DNA from: Bacteroidales bacterium
GTDB lineage: Bacteria; Bacteroidota; Bacteroidia; Bacteroidales; M50B96
Reading direction: 5' to 3'
Assembly (NCBI GenBank): GCA_021740905.1
Contig: JAIOYV010000022.1
Location: 1-64,000 of the forward strand
Length of the DNA stretch: 64,000 nucleotides
Shown here: positions 1 through 8,084 of the stretch, one piece after another
Numbering within the stretch: position 1 is the first letter of the stretch
Layout: every line of letters begins with the position of its first letter
The notes under the pieces: model-generated
Seen by the model: only the letters and a program-made list of their open reading frames with translations
The model's database searches: none
Told to the model about the DNA's origin: nothing
Translations under genes and position numbers: made by a program

Positions 1-83
1 AGGCAGGTGGCCTGTCTTTCTCAACAGCATAAGAAAGATGATTCTCGTACCAGAAGGTGGAGAAACCGTGAAAGGTCAATTGA

Positions 84-2567
84 TTATGAGTAAAGAACTA
101 ACAAGGGCTGCATAATGGTCATATTTTGGGAATGCACCCCACTGTTCTTTAGTAGTATAATATTACCTGCAAGGCTTGAAAGCATATTCGAAACTTCACC
201 CGGATTGTTTCGGAGGTAACCTATTATATTCCACCCCGATGGGCAATAGATGGAAGTGTTTTCGGGCACTGCAATCGTCCCGGAGATTAGCAGTGAATCG
301 CTTTGTGCTAATTTTATCAAATACCCTTTGCCCAGCTGAACTTCACCAATTTGATTCACATTGAACAAGGGCCAATAAACATAACCCAGGTGATTTTTTA
401 CTATTATAATAGAAGACACAATTGGGGAAAAGAAATCTTCGCAAGTTGGATTAGAAGGGTTGATATAGGAAGATATCATACTCCAACCCTGGTTTATTTG
501 AATGGTCTGGGCCGAGATTAATTCGGGTTCATAAATCGTGAAACTAGCATAAGTTTCACAGCCATTTGCTTCGGATATGGTTATTGAATAAGCACCTGCC
601 GGTACATAATAAATTTCAAGTGAGGTGCTCCCATTCGACCATGTACATGTGTAGGGGCTTACCCCACCCGAAACCGACAAGAAAATTGCGCCGTCATTTT
701 CTCCGATGCTACTGACATCGTATTTGGTACTTTGTATTTCAATCCCGGTAGGTTCCAGAATGGTGTAGTTTTCAATAATTGAATCACCATACACATCGCT
801 TATGATGACCGAATAACTACCAGCAGTGAGGTTCGTAGCTTGGGCAGTACTGGCTCCATGGCTCCAGTTAAAGATTAACGGGTAAGCCCCGCCAAAATAA
901 GATGGGATAATTGCACCATTGTTTCCCCCAAAACAGGATACATCAACAACAGTTGCAGCTGTGCCCATTTGAAGTGGTACATAAATAGCAAATAGTGTAA
1001 TGCTGTCGGTACAGGTTTGGAAAGCATTGCTACCAGTAATATAGATTGTTTCAGTAATCTGCGGATAAAGCAGCACGCTTAGGGCTGTATCCCCGGTCGA
1101 CCAGTTAAATTCGGTGGATTCATTAGGGGTATTCAACGTGATTTGTGGATTGATTGTATCACCCGGTATAAAGCTAAATGTGGACTGATTTAGATCGAAA
1201 TCCAGCATATTTACGAAAACACTGTCGATGAATTCGGCTCCGTACGAATCGGCAAGTGTTAGTTTGTAAATTCCCGAGTTACTGACCAGGATGGTTGAAT
1301 CGCTAGAACCTGTGCTCCAAAGATAATGGTCGGCTTTTACACTTATGGTATCATACGAAATGGTAAATTGATAATAGTCTGCATCCTCGAAATAATTCGA
1401 TTTTTTCTTCGATTCGGTAAACAATATAAGGTAATTACCATCCATTTTTTTTGTGTAGATGGGGTATCCATAAAACATGTGAGCATTAGGGAAGGGTCTC
1501 AGAAAACTTGTAAAAAGGGTATAATTTGTAGGCGTGTGGATAATCTCCGATGGCTTGTTCTTATAAAGCCAAACCCGCGATTCGTAAGCGGAATAGGTCG
1601 GACCTGCGTAGTGCCGCCTGTCGGTGGCGATAAACCAGAAGTCGTCATTGGCTTCATCATAAAACGACGAGGGGGCAGGGCAGGGGAAGGGGGCTGCAAT
1701 GTTTGTGAGGGTGGGCTGGGTCCAGGTGTAGCCATAATCTTCCGAAACCATCTGATAAAATGTGTCTCCGTAGCTGCCATTCTGATTTCGGGCAAAGCCG
1801 ATTATCCGGCCATTGCCACAGTAAGTGAATTGGATTTCAGTTAGGAAAAAAGTTTGGCTAACTCTATAGTCCCAACTATATTGGATACTATCCCAGCTTA
1901 GGCCATCGTGTGAAAATCGAAGCTCCACATAATACGATGCGTATATTGCCATCATGTACCCTCTGCCTGGGATTGGGATTACCTGTTGGGAACCGAAACA
2001 GGTGTTGGGGGTAAAATTGAAATATTGCAAGGGCGACCAGGTAAGTCCTCCATCGGGGCTATAAATATAATATAAGCCAATCTCTAAATAGGTATAGGCA
2101 TCATATTTCCTAAAAAACAGAATTATGGTGTCTTGACCCAGCTTTCCTCCATACACGTTTCGGTCATCATACTGAATATCATTATACACTAACTCTGGGG
2201 TAGTCCAGGTAAGTCCGCCATCAATACTGGTCCTTTTTACTATCATAGAGTTATTTCCCGCATGGTTTCCATAATATCCAGGATCTAACCTGAAAAGGTT
2301 GACTAAGGTGCCGGTGCTCAAAGTAACAACAAATCCTGAAGCCGTATGGTCGGGGCCAACTAAGGATTCTGATACCGGGCTAATGTTTGGAATTGCATAC
2401 AAGGTTTCGTGATTGGCCTTTAATTCTACAACGGAGTTATTGCACTTTAGAATAGAATCGGTTGCATTTATCAGGTATGCTTGACTTTGTGAAACAGCCG
2501 AGAGCCTGATAATTAATGAAAGATGCAATACTAGGATAGAAATTTGAAGATATTTTGTCATACTCAT
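84..2567 (-). CDS. Secreted BNR/Asp-box propeller protein with SprB-type repeats
   Basis: An 827-residue protein with an N-terminal signal peptide (about residues 1-27). Residues about 70-400 hold Asp-box style repeats (SIDGGLTWT, SPDGGLTWS, SEDYGYTWT), the signature of sialidase-like six-bladed propellers. Substrate cannot be told. Residues about 540-665 are two SprB-type repeats (xFGGNNGAI...YPLIFNWS; GENDGAI...YTCTWSNG), common in Bacteroidota surface proteins. The C-terminal 110 residues contain a GWSMISSY...GYLIKL module followed by the start of a second copy (GWNIIGYLRN). The second copy breaks off after IILLKNS. In the next frame the same DNA reads WGAFPKYDHYAALVSSLL, closer to the expected continuation, so the true C-terminus is probably altered by a frameshift. 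No complete sorting domain is visible. Probably exported to the surface; function unknown. Confidence 0.75.
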   Translation of the reverse strand: MSMTKYLQISILVLHLSLIIRLSAVSQSQAYLINATDSILKCNNSVVELKANHETLYAIPNISPVSESLVGPDHTASGFVVTLSTGTLVNLFRLDPGYYGNHAGNNSMIVKRTSIDGGLTWTTPELVYNDIQYDDRNVYGGKLGQDTIILFFRKYDAYTYLEIGLYYIYSPDGGLTWSPLQYFNFTPNTCFGSQQVIPIPGRGYMMAIYASYYVELRFSHDGLSWDSIQYSWDYRVSQTFFLTEIQFTYCGNGRIIGFARNQNGSYGDTFYQMVSEDYGYTWTQPTLTNIAAPFPCPAPSSFYDEANDDFWFIATDRRHYAGPTYSAYESRVWLYKNKPSEIIHTPTNYTLFTSFLRPFPNAHMFYGYPIYTKKMDGNYLILFTESKKKSNYFEDADYYQFTISYDTISVKADHYLWSTGSSDSTILVSNSGIYKLTLADSYGAEFIDSVFVNMLDFDLNQSTFSFIPGDTINPQITLNTPNESTEFNWSTGDTALSVLLYPQITETIYITGSNAFQTCTDSITLFAIYVPLQMGTAATVVDVSCFGGNNGAIIPSYFGGAYPLIFNWSHGASTAQATNLTAGSYSVIISDVYGDSIIENYTILEPTGIEIQSTKYDVSSIGENDGAIFLSVSGGVSPYTCTWSNGSTSLEIYYVPAGAYSITISEANGCETYASFTIYEPELISAQTIQINQGWSMISSYINPSNPTCEDFFSPIVSSIIIVKNHLGYVYWPLFNVNQIGEVQLGKGYLIKLAQSDSLLISGTIAVPENTSIYCPSGWNIIGYLRNNPGEVSNMLSSLAGNIILLKNSGVHSQNMTIMQPLLVLYS

Positions 2568-2813
2568 TAAGTTAATTATTGGATATTAAAAGTATTGCTT
2601 AGTAAGACTCAGGACATTAAAACGGCATTAAAAAAGCATTAAAAAATAATGGACTTATGGCAATAACCTTCATTACGGGATGGATCATTTGGGTAAAGCA
2701 TAAGGGCACCTCTAAAAACCCCAATCTCTGCATTACTCAAATTCCTGACACTTATTTATAATGAATGAGAATTTGCAATGCTCAACCCAACACTCCATCA
2801 CTCCAATACTCCA

Positions 2814-2852
2814 TTGCTTCAATCCCCTCAAAATTCCTATCTTTGCTATCGA
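2814..2852 (+). promoter_or_regulatory. Bacteroidetes-type promoter of the AraC gene
   Basis: A perfect TAnnTTTG box (TATCTTTG) lies at 2838-2845 with a TTG at 2814-2816 at the -33 position. The box is only 6 bases from the ATG at 2852, so the transcript would start at or next to the start codon (leaderless or nearly so). Confidence 0.5.
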
Positions 2853-4036
2853 TGGAAATATTGCTTTACATAGGTATTGTGCAATCGCTATTTGCCAGTC
2901 TTTTAATGTTTACCAAAAAAGACAGGCAAATTTCCGACATTGTTTTGGCCATCTGGTTATTCCTTATGGCCCTTCAAATGCTTTCCAGCTTGCTTAGCAT
3001 AAAGTTCGACAGGTTTACTTTCCCCGAACTTATCATGTTAAAACTGATCCCATTTACGTATGGGCCATTTGTTTTTATTTATGCAAAAATGCTCATCCTC
3101 GAAAAGCCTGTTTTTCGCGTCAGGTACTTTTTCCACTTTCTGCCCTTTGTGGTGGCTACCACATTTTTCATGCTATTTGTATCGAAAGAAGCCATTATGA
3201 CCGAAGTACATACCAGCTTTCTGGGCGATAAAATTTCGGGTTATCACATGGTTTATTCAGTACTGATCGTCACCTCCATCTTTTTTTATGTGGTGCAGGT
3301 ACTGTACCTGTTGCGTGTACACGAAAAAAACGTGTATAATTATTATTCCTTCGATTCGCATAAAACCAATCTTCGCTGGTTAAAAACAATTGCACTGATA
3401 TTTGCACTTGCCTATTCCCTTGCGGTGATATCCCGTCTTTTTAATTTTTACCTCAATCTAAAAAACCCAATCCTTCAACCCGATATATTCCCCATAACCG
3501 GTCTTACTTTTTTTGCTTATGCTCTCAGTTTTTTCGGCTTCAACCAGGATACTATTTTTGTGAGCGAGAGTTTCAAACGCCTCCATCGTCGGCAAGACCG
3601 TTTGGCAGCCGCCGACGATGAAGTGATAAAGGCTAATCCAAAGTATCAGCGTTCGGGTTTAAAAGAAGACGTGGCCCTAAAATATATCGACATGGTTCAG
3701 CAATACATGGAATCGGGACAGCCCTATTTGAACGGCGATTTTACCATCGAAAACATGGCCCATACATTAAACATCCCGAAACACTATATTACCCAAGTAC
3801 TAAACGAACGGCTCAACAAGAACTTTTACACCTTTGTCAACGAGTTCAGGGTAGAAGAAGTGAAGCGAAGGATGGCTGATAAAAAGTATGAAAACCTGAC
3901 ATTGCTCGCACTTGCTTACGATTCGGGCTTCAATTCAAAGTCATCATTCAATACTATATTTAAGAAATACACAGGTTTTACTCCTTCGGAATATAAAGTC
4001 AGATTTGTGAAAGAGGATGACAATGATGGAAGTTGA
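2852..4036 (+). CDS. Membrane-anchored AraC-family transcriptional regulator
   Basis: A 394-residue protein: about six or seven hydrophobic segments in the first 240 residues (starting MEILLYIGIVQSL), then a cytoplasmic linker and a C-terminal AraC-type double helix-turn-helix (about residues 305-385, with the typical ALAYDSGFNSKSSFNTIFKK and GFTPSEYK motifs). This architecture is widespread in Bacteroidota and is thought to pass a membrane or envelope signal directly to DNA. I chose the ATG at 2852 because the longer frame adds 29 residues without membrane character and crosses the promoter box. No cognate target is evident; the glycosyltransferase downstream is separated by a tandem-repeat spacer. 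Confidence 0.85.
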   Translation: MEILLYIGIVQSLFASLLMFTKKDRQISDIVLAIWLFLMALQMLSSLLSIKFDRFTFPELIMLKLIPFTYGPFVFIYAKMLILEKPVFRVRYFFHFLPFVVATTFFMLFVSKEAIMTEVHTSFLGDKISGYHMVYSVLIVTSIFFYVVQVLYLLRVHEKNVYNYYSFDSHKTNLRWLKTIALIFALAYSLAVISRLFNFYLNLKNPILQPDIFPITGLTFFAYALSFFGFNQDTIFVSESFKRLHRRQDRLAAADDEVIKANPKYQRSGLKEDVALKYIDMVQQYMESGQPYLNGDFTIENMAHTLNIPKHYITQVLNERLNKNFYTFVNEFRVEEVKRRMADKKYENLTLLALAYDSGFNSKSSFNTIFKKYTGFTPSEYKVRFVKEDDNDGS

Positions 4037-4113
4037 TGGTCATTCGATGGTCATTCAATAGTCATTCAATAGTCAGTCAATGGTCATTCAATAGTCATTC
4101 AATAGTCATTGAT
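4037..4113 (+). repeat. Seven-copy 11-bp tandem repeat after a stop codon
   Basis: Seven consecutive 11-base units with consensus TRGTCATTCAA start at the base after the TGA stop of the AraC gene (4037, 4048, 4059, 4070, 4081, 4092, 4103), with only a few substitutions between copies. There are no spacers, so it is not a CRISPR array. Confidence 0.9.
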
Positions 4114-4162
4114 ACTAAATATTTGATAAATTGCGACCAATTACGAAAAGTAAAAGACAATA

Positions 4163-4257
4163 AATGACAATTGAATGACGGCGAAGCCAATTGACGCAAA
4201 GCGAATGACACGAAGTAAATGACGGCGAAGCCAAATGACGCTAAGTAAATGACGGCG
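4163..4257 (+). repeat. Degenerate AATGAC repeat facing the 11-bp array
   Basis: The motif AATGAC recurs at 4163, 4174, 4204, 4218, 4234 and 4248; the block AAATGACGGCG recurs 30 bases apart (4217 and 4247). AATGAC is the reverse complement of the GTCATT core of the upstream 11-bp array, so the two arrays could pair as an extended imperfect hairpin between the AraC and glycosyltransferase genes. Confidence 0.6.
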
Positions 4258-4275
4258 CAGCCCCTGAAGCAAAGA

Positions 4276-5427
4276 ATGGATATGCAAAAAGTAAAAGAAG
4301 TAAATGTATTCACAACGGGCGATTCGGCTGACATCAGGACATGGTCGAACGTGCCCTATTTTTTTACTGAAACACTTATCTCGAAAGGCATAAAAGTAAA
4401 CAGGATCGATATCTACCCGAAACCGTTCCTCACCAAACTTTACGATAATTCAATCCTTTTTTTATTTAAAAAATTCAATACCAATACAACCTATTTATTG
4501 CATCGCACCCTTTTTCACTTTTTTTACTCCCGTTGGATAATCAGGAGAGCTACCCGGAAATTCAAAAAAGCCGATGCCAATATTTTTTTGAGTTTCAGTT
4601 ACTCATCAGCAGGGTATAAAAATAAACTTTCAGTATTGTTTAGCGACTGGACTTATGAGCACCGTTTTGCCTATTTCGAGGGCCGAAAACCTGGATTTTT
4701 CGAGAAGGGCTGCATAAGACGAGAAAACCGCCAAATTCAAAAATCCGATCTGCTGTTGCCTCTTTTCCCGGGCATTGCCGACTTTATGAAAGAACGCTAT
4801 CCGGACAAAAAGGTTTTCTATCTTGGCAATGTGATCAATTCGGTGTACGAAGCAGATGCTTCTGTCATTATTGAAAAAAAGTGCCAATCGCAAAGCCTGC
4901 TTTTTGTAGGAAGCAAAAAATACATGGATGCTGCTCGAAGCCTCATTGATTCTTTCGGTATGTTGAAACCAGAATACCCTGGACTATCGCTTGATATAAT
5001 TGGGATAGATTCTGCTGATTTTTCTGATTTGCCGGAGGGTGTAATGTGTCATGGCTACCTGGACAAAGGAGATAATGCTGATCGCCAGTTGTATTATGGA
5101 TTGTTGGAGAATGCCCGGATGTTTATCAATACGAGTGCAAAATGGGGCGCTTTTTCCGCTACCATCGAAGCCATGTATTTTTATATCCCGGTGATTGTTG
5201 CCCCTTACAATGAGTTCATAAAAACCTTCGGGAAAGAAATCGGGTTTGGGGCTTTTTGCGAAACGAACACCCCTGATTTGATAACGACAAAAATCAAGGA
5301 AATCTTTAATGCCCCCAATTATGATTCGCTTTGCATGAATTCGCACAATGCCGTGAAACAGTATACCTGGAGTGCTTACATCGATAAAGTAATAGCGAGA
5401 ATCGAAGAAGAACTTGGTGAATGTTGA
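4276..5427 (+). CDS. GT-B fold glycosyltransferase (family 4-like)
   Basis: A protein of about 383 residues resembling a GT4-type glycosyltransferase, with two Rossmann-like halves. The C-terminal half has the donor-site pattern: SLLFVGSKKYMDA, then DIIGIDSADF, a HGYLDKGD loop and a NTSAKWGAFSATIEAMY segment that corresponds to the E-x7-E type nucleotide-sugar binding region, followed by PVIVAPYNEF. No signal peptide, so cytoplasmic or peripheral. It is a lone gene rather than part of a visible polysaccharide cluster, so the sugar and acceptor cannot be inferred. Start: ATG at 4276; ATG at 4282 is equally possible. The longer frame would begin inside the upstream repeat. Confidence 0.7.
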   Translation: MDMQKVKEVNVFTTGDSADIRTWSNVPYFFTETLISKGIKVNRIDIYPKPFLTKLYDNSILFLFKKFNTNTTYLLHRTLFHFFYSRWIIRRATRKFKKADANIFLSFSYSSAGYKNKLSVLFSDWTYEHRFAYFEGRKPGFFEKGCIRRENRQIQKSDLLLPLFPGIADFMKERYPDKKVFYLGNVINSVYEADASVIIEKKCQSQSLLFVGSKKYMDAARSLIDSFGMLKPEYPGLSLDIIGIDSADFSDLPEGVMCHGYLDKGDNADRQLYYGLLENARMFINTSAKWGAFSATIEAMYFYIPVIVAPYNEFIKTFGKEIGFGAFCETNTPDLITTKIKEIFNAPNYDSLCMNSHNAVKQYTWSAYIDKVIARIEEELGEC

Positions 5428-6210
5428 TTGACTAAGGATTATTGATTAATGTTAAAACCAAGAAGACTCACCTACTTGGCACTGAAAATCAGAAAATACT
5501 TAATCTTCGAATTGATCGAATTATTACCTGCCAAAAGCAGGTGAAATTAGATCAATTCCCCGCATAAATGACGGGGCAAGCTGTGTAATTCGATGATAAG
5601 TTTTTGTTGAGGAAGATTTGTTGTACACCCAAAACAAATCCACCGTAATCTATTTAATTATGTATTGATAATCATAGCTTTATATTTGAATAAGTGTGAG
5701 TTTACGATTTCAACATATCAAGTTGACGAATCATGATCGAAAAGTGTGACAAATTCATTTTACGGAACAAAATCTATAAATGCTTGATATTTTAACATCG
5801 GATCAGGAGTTCTGAATATGTTGCGATAATTTGCGATTCGTATTTTGAAAAGTAGGATATTTCGTAAATACTTGACTCATGACAAATCGGATTATGGCTT
5901 CGGATTGGTTACACTTGATAACTTTGAGGCGTTTGTGTTTGATAGATAGGCATAAATAAGCTGGCACCTGGTTACAAGTCGGAGTGCGACTTTTAGTCGC
6001 GCCCCGACTTAGTGAATTGACAAGTGAGTGTTTCGCCCGAGTGAAGTCACCGGAAGAGTTTTTGAATAGAAAGCCAAGAGGTTTGTCCTTTTCGAGTCTT
6101 TTGCATTGCACTCACCAGGTGACTGAAATGAACCTGCAACGGAGACACCGATAGTTTGAACAAAACCCACCCCTCATTGTTGAGTGCTCAAAATAAAATC
6201 AATTGAAATA
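5428..6210. other. Intergenic region with hairpins, no convincing gene
   Basis: About 780 bases without a credible gene. It holds two small hairpins (ACCTGC 5526-5531 with GCAGGT 5537-5542; CCCCG 5558-5562 with CGGGG 5572-5576) and a larger palindromic element at 5965-6121. A minus-strand open frame at 5803-6111 runs through the palindrome and shows no protein-family features, so it is not called. Confidence 0.6.
5965..6121 (+). repeat. REP/MITE-like palindromic element
   Basis: Core hairpin 5976-6010: AAGTCGG pairs with CCGACTT, then one mismatch, then GTGCGACT pairs with AGTCGCGC (one G-U pair) around a TTT loop. The block is bracketed by CACCTGGT (5965-5972) and its exact complement ACCAGGTG (6114-6121). 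Nested inverted repeats in a gene-free region are typical of REP-like sequences or small non-autonomous elements. Confidence 0.5.
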
Positions 6211-7854
6211 ATGAAAGGATTATATCAGGCACCACCGGCTAAAAACGAACCGGTACTTAGCTATGCACCGGAAAGCCCGGAGCGTATCAAATTAAAGAAA
6301 ACCATAGGTCAGTTGCGGATGACCGAGATGGATATCCCCATGATTATTGACGGGAAAGAAGTCCGCACGGATAACAAAATCCGCATCCACCCACCGCACG
6401 AAATAAAGCATACTTTAGGCTATTATCACCGGGGTGATGCCTCGCATGTGGAGATGGCTATTCAAGCTGCCCTTGATGCCAAAGAAAAATGGGCAGCCAT
6501 GTCGTGGAAACACAGGGCCAGTATTTTCTTGCGGGCCGCTTCAATGATTGCCGGGCCATATCGTGCCAGAGTGAATGCTTCCACAATGTTGGGTCAGTCG
6601 AAATCGGCACACCAGGCCGAGATTGATGCAGCTTGTGAGATGGTCGATTTCCTCCGTTTCAATGTGGAATATATGACAGAGATTTTCACCCGTCAGCCCG
6701 AATCGGCACCCCACATCTGGAACCGGATCGAGCAACGGCCGTTGGAGGGTTTTGTCTTTGCTCTCACGCCTTTCAACTTTACATCGATAGCCGGAAACCT
6801 ACCCACAGCCCCTGCCATGATGGGAAATACAGTGGTTTGGAAAGTGTCAAACCAGCAGGTATATTCAGCCCATGTTTTGATGGAAGTATTTCGTGAGGCA
6901 GGCTTGCCCGATGGAGTTATCAACCTGGTTTTCGTTTCTGGTCCGGTAGCAGGAAAAGTGATTTTCTCGCACCCCGATTTCGCCGGGATCCATTTCACCG
7001 GATCAACCGCTGTTTTTCAGAATATATGGAAAACCATCGGCGAAAATATTCATAAATACAAAAGCTACCCTCGCATAGTTGGTGAAACGGGAGGAAAGAA
7101 TTTCGTGTTGATCCACAAAACAGCCAACCCAAGTCAGGTGGCAACGGCCATTACCCGAGGGGCTTTCGAGTACCAGGGGCAAAAATGCTCGGCTGCCTCA
7201 CGGATTTATGTGCCCGATAATTTGTGGCCCGAAATAAAGGAATTGATGCTGGCTCAGGTAAACAGCATCACCATGGGCCCGCCCGAACGCTTTGGGAATT
7301 TCTTCAATGCGGTGATTGACGAAGGTTCCTTCGATAAATTGGCCGGGTTTATCGACCGCGCAAAAACGGATAAGGATGCAGAAATTATATCGGGCGGCGG
7401 CTACGATAAATCGGTGGGCTACTATATCGAACCTACAGTGATCGTGACCACCGACCCACATTACATCACCATGGAAGAAGAGCTTTTTGGACCTATCGTG
7501 ACCATCTATATATACGAAGCCGACAAGTTTGAAGAAGTCATGGAATTGGTCGACACAACCTCTATATACGCTTTAACGGGTTCTATTTTTGCCAAAGATC
7601 GCTATGTTATTGAAAGGGCAAGTGAACGATTGAAAAATGCTGCCGGAAACTTTTACATTAATGATAAACCCACCGGGGCAGTGGTTAGCCAGCAACCATT
7701 TGGCGGGGCACGGGGTTCGGGGACCAACGACAAAGCCGGTTCGGAATTAAACCTTTTACGTTGGGTTTCGCCCAGAACAATAAAGGAATGTTTCCTTCCG
7801 GCAGAAGATTATAAATACCCGTTTTTGGAAAAGCCGGTTTGTAAGAAACACTAA
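6211..7854 (+). CDS. pruA: L-glutamate gamma-semialdehyde (P5C) dehydrogenase
   Basis: A 547-residue aldehyde dehydrogenase that oxidises glutamate-gamma-semialdehyde (from proline via pyrroline-5-carboxylate) to glutamate with NAD, in the cytoplasm. It is the stand-alone P5CDH form, of usual length, beginning MKGLYQAPPAKNEPVLSYAPESP as in that subfamily. Catalytic Cys326 sits in YQGQKCSAASR and general-base Glu292 in VGETGGKNF; the HFTGSTAVF motif belongs to the cofactor site. The C-terminal KPTGAVVSQQPFGGARGSG motif is also typical of the family. I chose the ATG at 6211 because the family starts there; an upstream in-frame ATG adds nine residues. No proline dehydrogenase gene is adjacent, so the first step must be encoded elsewhere. 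Confidence 0.93.
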   Translation: MKGLYQAPPAKNEPVLSYAPESPERIKLKKTIGQLRMTEMDIPMIIDGKEVRTDNKIRIHPPHEIKHTLGYYHRGDASHVEMAIQAALDAKEKWAAMSWKHRASIFLRAASMIAGPYRARVNASTMLGQSKSAHQAEIDAACEMVDFLRFNVEYMTEIFTRQPESAPHIWNRIEQRPLEGFVFALTPFNFTSIAGNLPTAPAMMGNTVVWKVSNQQVYSAHVLMEVFREAGLPDGVINLVFVSGPVAGKVIFSHPDFAGIHFTGSTAVFQNIWKTIGENIHKYKSYPRIVGETGGKNFVLIHKTANPSQVATAITRGAFEYQGQKCSAASRIYVPDNLWPEIKELMLAQVNSITMGPPERFGNFFNAVIDEGSFDKLAGFIDRAKTDKDAEIISGGGYDKSVGYYIEPTVIVTTDPHYITMEEELFGPIVTIYIYEADKFEEVMELVDTTSIYALTGSIFAKDRYVIERASERLKNAAGNFYINDKPTGAVVSQQPFGGARGSGTNDKAGSELNLLRWVSPRTIKECFLPAEDYKYPFLEKPVCKKH

Positions 7855-7895
7855 GTTCAGATTAAGTTTATCACAATAGATTGCGACGTAGCACT

Positions 7896-7969
7896 GTCTC
7901 CCCTTGGGGGAGAATAAGAGGCGGGAGACACAGCAAGAAACTCCACACCCTAACCCCCGCCAGCGGGGG
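7896..7969. repeat. GC-rich hairpins between convergent genes
   Basis: Two GC-rich hairpins lie between the ends of pruA and the deiodinase-like gene: CTCCCC (7898-7903) with GGGGAG (7907-7912), and CCCCCG (7954-7959) with CGGGGG (7964-7969). Neither is followed by a clear T-run. They may be dispersed intergenic repeats that also act as terminators. Confidence 0.45.
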
Positions 7970-8084
7970 AAACTGTCGCTGATCTACCAGTCATTACATT
8001 TGAATACAATTGGTATCGAGTAATGCCTAATTCAAAAAATAAAAGCTATAAATGAATAATTAGTGCATTCGTGGCTTTTATTTT

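Noticed and set aside
2-115. Plus-strand open frame running in from the left edge (37 codons, ends TRAA-stop)
   Set aside because: It overlaps the end of the BNR/SprB gene on the other strand, is short, and matches no family; could be chance.
1326-1844. Plus-strand open frame of 172 codons
   Set aside because: Antisense to a well supported gene with Asp-box repeats; composition is a shadow.
4037-4257. Possible CRISPR or origin iterons
   Set aside because: No spacers, no cas genes, no replication gene nearby; called only as tandem repeat.
5803-6111. Minus-strand 102-codon open frame
   Set aside because: It runs through the palindromic element at 5965-6121 and shows no protein-family features.
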